Source: Halieaceae bacterium (GTDB lineage: Bacteria > Pseudomonadota > Gammaproteobacteria > Pseudomonadales > Halieaceae). From it: a stretch of 6,457 nt of DNA. This document shows positions 5,079 through 6,457 of the stretch, piece after piece; the first letter of the stretch is position 1; each line of letters begins with the position of its first letter. The position numbers and the translations under genes are program-made. Location of the stretch: NCBI GenBank assembly GCA_011524755.1, contig WTJR01000105.1:8636-15092 (forward strand), given 5' to 3'. The notes below the pieces were generated by a model. It was not told the DNA's origin. It searched no databases and saw nothing but the letters and a program-made list of their open reading frames with translations.

Positions 5079-6457
5079 TCCTCACCACCCGGTGGCGGCG
5101 GCGCCAATACCTCGCGCTGACCATTCGTTCCCATGGCAGAGACGACACCTGCGGCTTCCATTGTTTCGATAAGTCGCGCGGCTCGGTTATAGCCAATGCG
5201 CAGTTTTCGCTGTACCGATGAGATCGATGCACGACGGCTACTACAGACGTAATGTACAGCCTCGTCGTACAAGGCATCGCTTTCCGGGTCTTCATCTGAG
5301 GACGCGGCTGACTGAAGTTCTTGCGCCGTTACCGGGGTCTGACCCCCTTCGTCTAAGAGTCCATCAATGTAGTCTGGTGTTCCTCTGCGCCGCCAATCCG
5401 CTACGACGCGATGAACTTCATCATCTGAACAAAAAGCACCGTGGACACGAGTGGGCGTACTCGAGCCTGATGGCAGATAGAGCATGTCGCCATAACCGAG
5501 CAATTGCTCCGCCCCACCCTGATCAAGGATGGTGCGAGAGTCGATTTTCGAGGAAACCGAAAAGGCCATCCTTGAGGGGATATTCGCTTTAATAAGGCCC
5601 GTAATGACATCGACCGATGGCCGCTGCGTCGCGAGCACCAGGTGAATGCCTGCTGCCCTCGCCTTTTGAGCGATCCGCGCGATCAACTCTTCAACCTTCT
5701 TGCCCACGATCATCATCATGTCAGCGAATTCGTCGATGACCACCACAATGCTTGGCAGCGTTGTCAATGCCGGCGCTGACTGCTCTTCACCGGTTAATTC
5801 CAGCACGGGATCGGGGATCCAAAGCGGGTCTTCGATGGGCGTGCCTGCTTTCTCGGCGTCTTTGACCTTTCGGTTGTAGCCCGCAAGATTCCGAACGCCA
5901 AGGAGTGACATGAGCTTATAGCGGCGTTCCATCTCCGCTACGCACCACCTAAGGCCATTAGCCGCGTCCTTCATGTCTGTGATCACGGGCGTGAGTAGAT
6001 GTGGAATGCCATCGTAGACCGAGAGTTCCAGCATCTTCGGATCAACCAGGATCAAACGCAGGTCATCAGGTGTCGCCTTGTACAGCAGGCTGACCAGCAT
6101 GCAGTTCACACCGACAGATTTACCGGAACCCGTGGTACCGGCCACTAAAACGTGCGGCATCTTCCCGAGGTCGGCAACGACGGGGCTTCCTGCAATATCA
6201 TGTCCTAAAGCTAGCGTCAGCGGCGATTTCGCTTCATCAAAAGCGTTCGAGCTCAGTACATCTCTGAAATTAACGGTCTGACGGTCAGCGTTGGGTATTT
6301 CAATCCCCACAACGCTTTTACCCTGTATGACCTCAACCACGCGTACCGAGTTAACCGCAAGGGAGCGGGCCAAATCTTTGGCTAAATTCGAGATCCGACT
6401 GACCTTGACGCCAGCCGCGGGCTGAATTTCGAACCGTGTTACCACGGGTCCGGGATA
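5075..6457 (-). CDS. ftsK: DNA translocase FtsK, C-terminal motor and gamma domain (partial, N-terminus outside window)
   Basis: The frame is open to the right edge; the 460 visible residues begin YPGPVVTRFEIQ, an internal FtsK sequence. The first usual start codon (GTG at 6445) falls inside a conserved block, so it is not the true start. Visible parts are the alpha-domain end (GVKVSRISNLAKDLARSLAV), Walker A GTTGSGKS (107-114), Walker B VVVIDEF (238-244), the RecA-like segment KARAAGIHLVLATQRPSVDV, and SSKIDSRTILDQGGAEQLLG. The C-terminal gamma winged helix (about 394-452) includes ASISSVQRKLRIGYNRAARL, which reads KOPS sequences and contacts XerD. The membrane-anchored N-terminal helices and linker lie outside. 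FtsK pumps DNA at the septum toward dif and activates XerCD resolution of chromosome dimers. The protein ends APPPPGGEE; the last codons double as the lolA ribosome-binding site. Its stop overlaps the lolA GTG by four bases. Confidence 0.98.
   Translation of the reverse strand, partial: YPGPVVTRFEIQPAAGVKVSRISNLAKDLARSLAVNSVRVVEVIQGKSVVGIEIPNADRQTVNFRDVLSSNAFDEAKSPLTLALGHDIAGSPVVADLGKMPHVLVAGTTGSGKSVGVNCMLVSLLYKATPDDLRLILVDPKMLELSVYDGIPHLLTPVITDMKDAANGLRWCVAEMERRYKLMSLLGVRNLAGYNRKVKDAEKAGTPIEDPLWIPDPVLELTGEEQSAPALTTLPSIVVVIDEFADMMMIVGKKVEELIARIAQKARAAGIHLVLATQRPSVDVITGLIKANIPSRMAFSVSSKIDSRTILDQGGAEQLLGYGDMLYLPSGSSTPTRVHGAFCSDDEVHRVVADWRRRGTPDYIDGLLDEGGQTPVTAQELQSAASSDEDPESDALYDEAVHYVCSSRRASISSVQRKLRIGYNRAARLIETMEAAGVVSAMGTNGQREVLAPPPPGGEE
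5079..5089 (-). promoter_or_regulatory. Ribosome-binding site of lolA inside the ftsK 3' end
   Basis: On the minus strand GGTGGTGA (5089-5082) matches seven of eight bases of the extended Shine-Dalgarno GGAGGTGA and ends three bases before the GTG start. A second purine run, GAGGA, abuts the start codon. The short spacing suits the extended form of the site. A TTG start four codons on would be about 11 bases from the GAGGAG run, so it cannot be excluded. Confidence 0.5.

Noticed and set aside
4837..5295. Minus-strand open frame of 152 codons spanning the ftsK/lolA junction
   Set aside because: It overlaps both genes out of frame and has no recognisable domain; both overlapped frames carry strong family motifs.
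5218..5592. Plus-strand 124-codon open frame opposite ftsK
   Set aside because: It is a shadow of the conserved FtsK frame, and its Arg/His/Leu-rich composition is typical of antisense translation.

Overview
The window looks like a core chromosomal segment of a gammaproteobacterium. Three things point there: a periplasmic Prc-type protease with its C-terminal helical extension, the ftsK-lolA-(crcB)-serS gene string, and an FtsK gamma domain very close to the enterobacterial one. Base composition appears balanced (roughly half G+C). A marine lineage near Cellvibrionales/Halieaceae is a guess from overall protein flavour and cannot be proved from this window. I saw no mobile element, phage gene, CRISPR array, tRNA or rRNA.

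Layout. Positions 1-384 (minus strand) carry the N-terminal 128 residues of a metallo-beta-lactamase-fold enzyme of the persulfide dioxygenase type, cut by the window edge. Positions 385-641 are a divergent intergenic region with a very AT-rich core and a near-perfect 16-bp palindrome. Positions 642-2750 (plus strand) encode prc, a complete 702-residue tail-specific protease. It converges on serS with only 8 bases between the stop codons. The rest is a minus-strand cluster, transcribed from the right edge leftwards: ftsK (5' end missing), lolA, crcB and serS. ftsK/lolA and lolA/crcB are each joined by a 4-base GTGA overlap. serS follows crcB after 53 bases.

How the genes relate. FtsK moves and resolves chromosome ends at the septum. 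LolA ferries lipoproteins across the periplasm. CrcB exports fluoride. SerRS charges tRNA-Ser. These are housekeeping functions that share an mRNA more than a pathway. Prc is another envelope housekeeping enzyme. The partial MBL enzyme is probably a sulfane-sulfur detoxification gene.

I did not find a new biological system. The points most worth a second look are: the palindrome in the divergent promoter region; two consecutive GTG-start GTGA couplings, with the first Shine-Dalgarno written into the FtsK C-terminal codons; the absence of rarA from its usual slot after lolA; Lys at the LolA position normally held by the functional Arg43; and the tight prc/serS convergence with no visible terminator.
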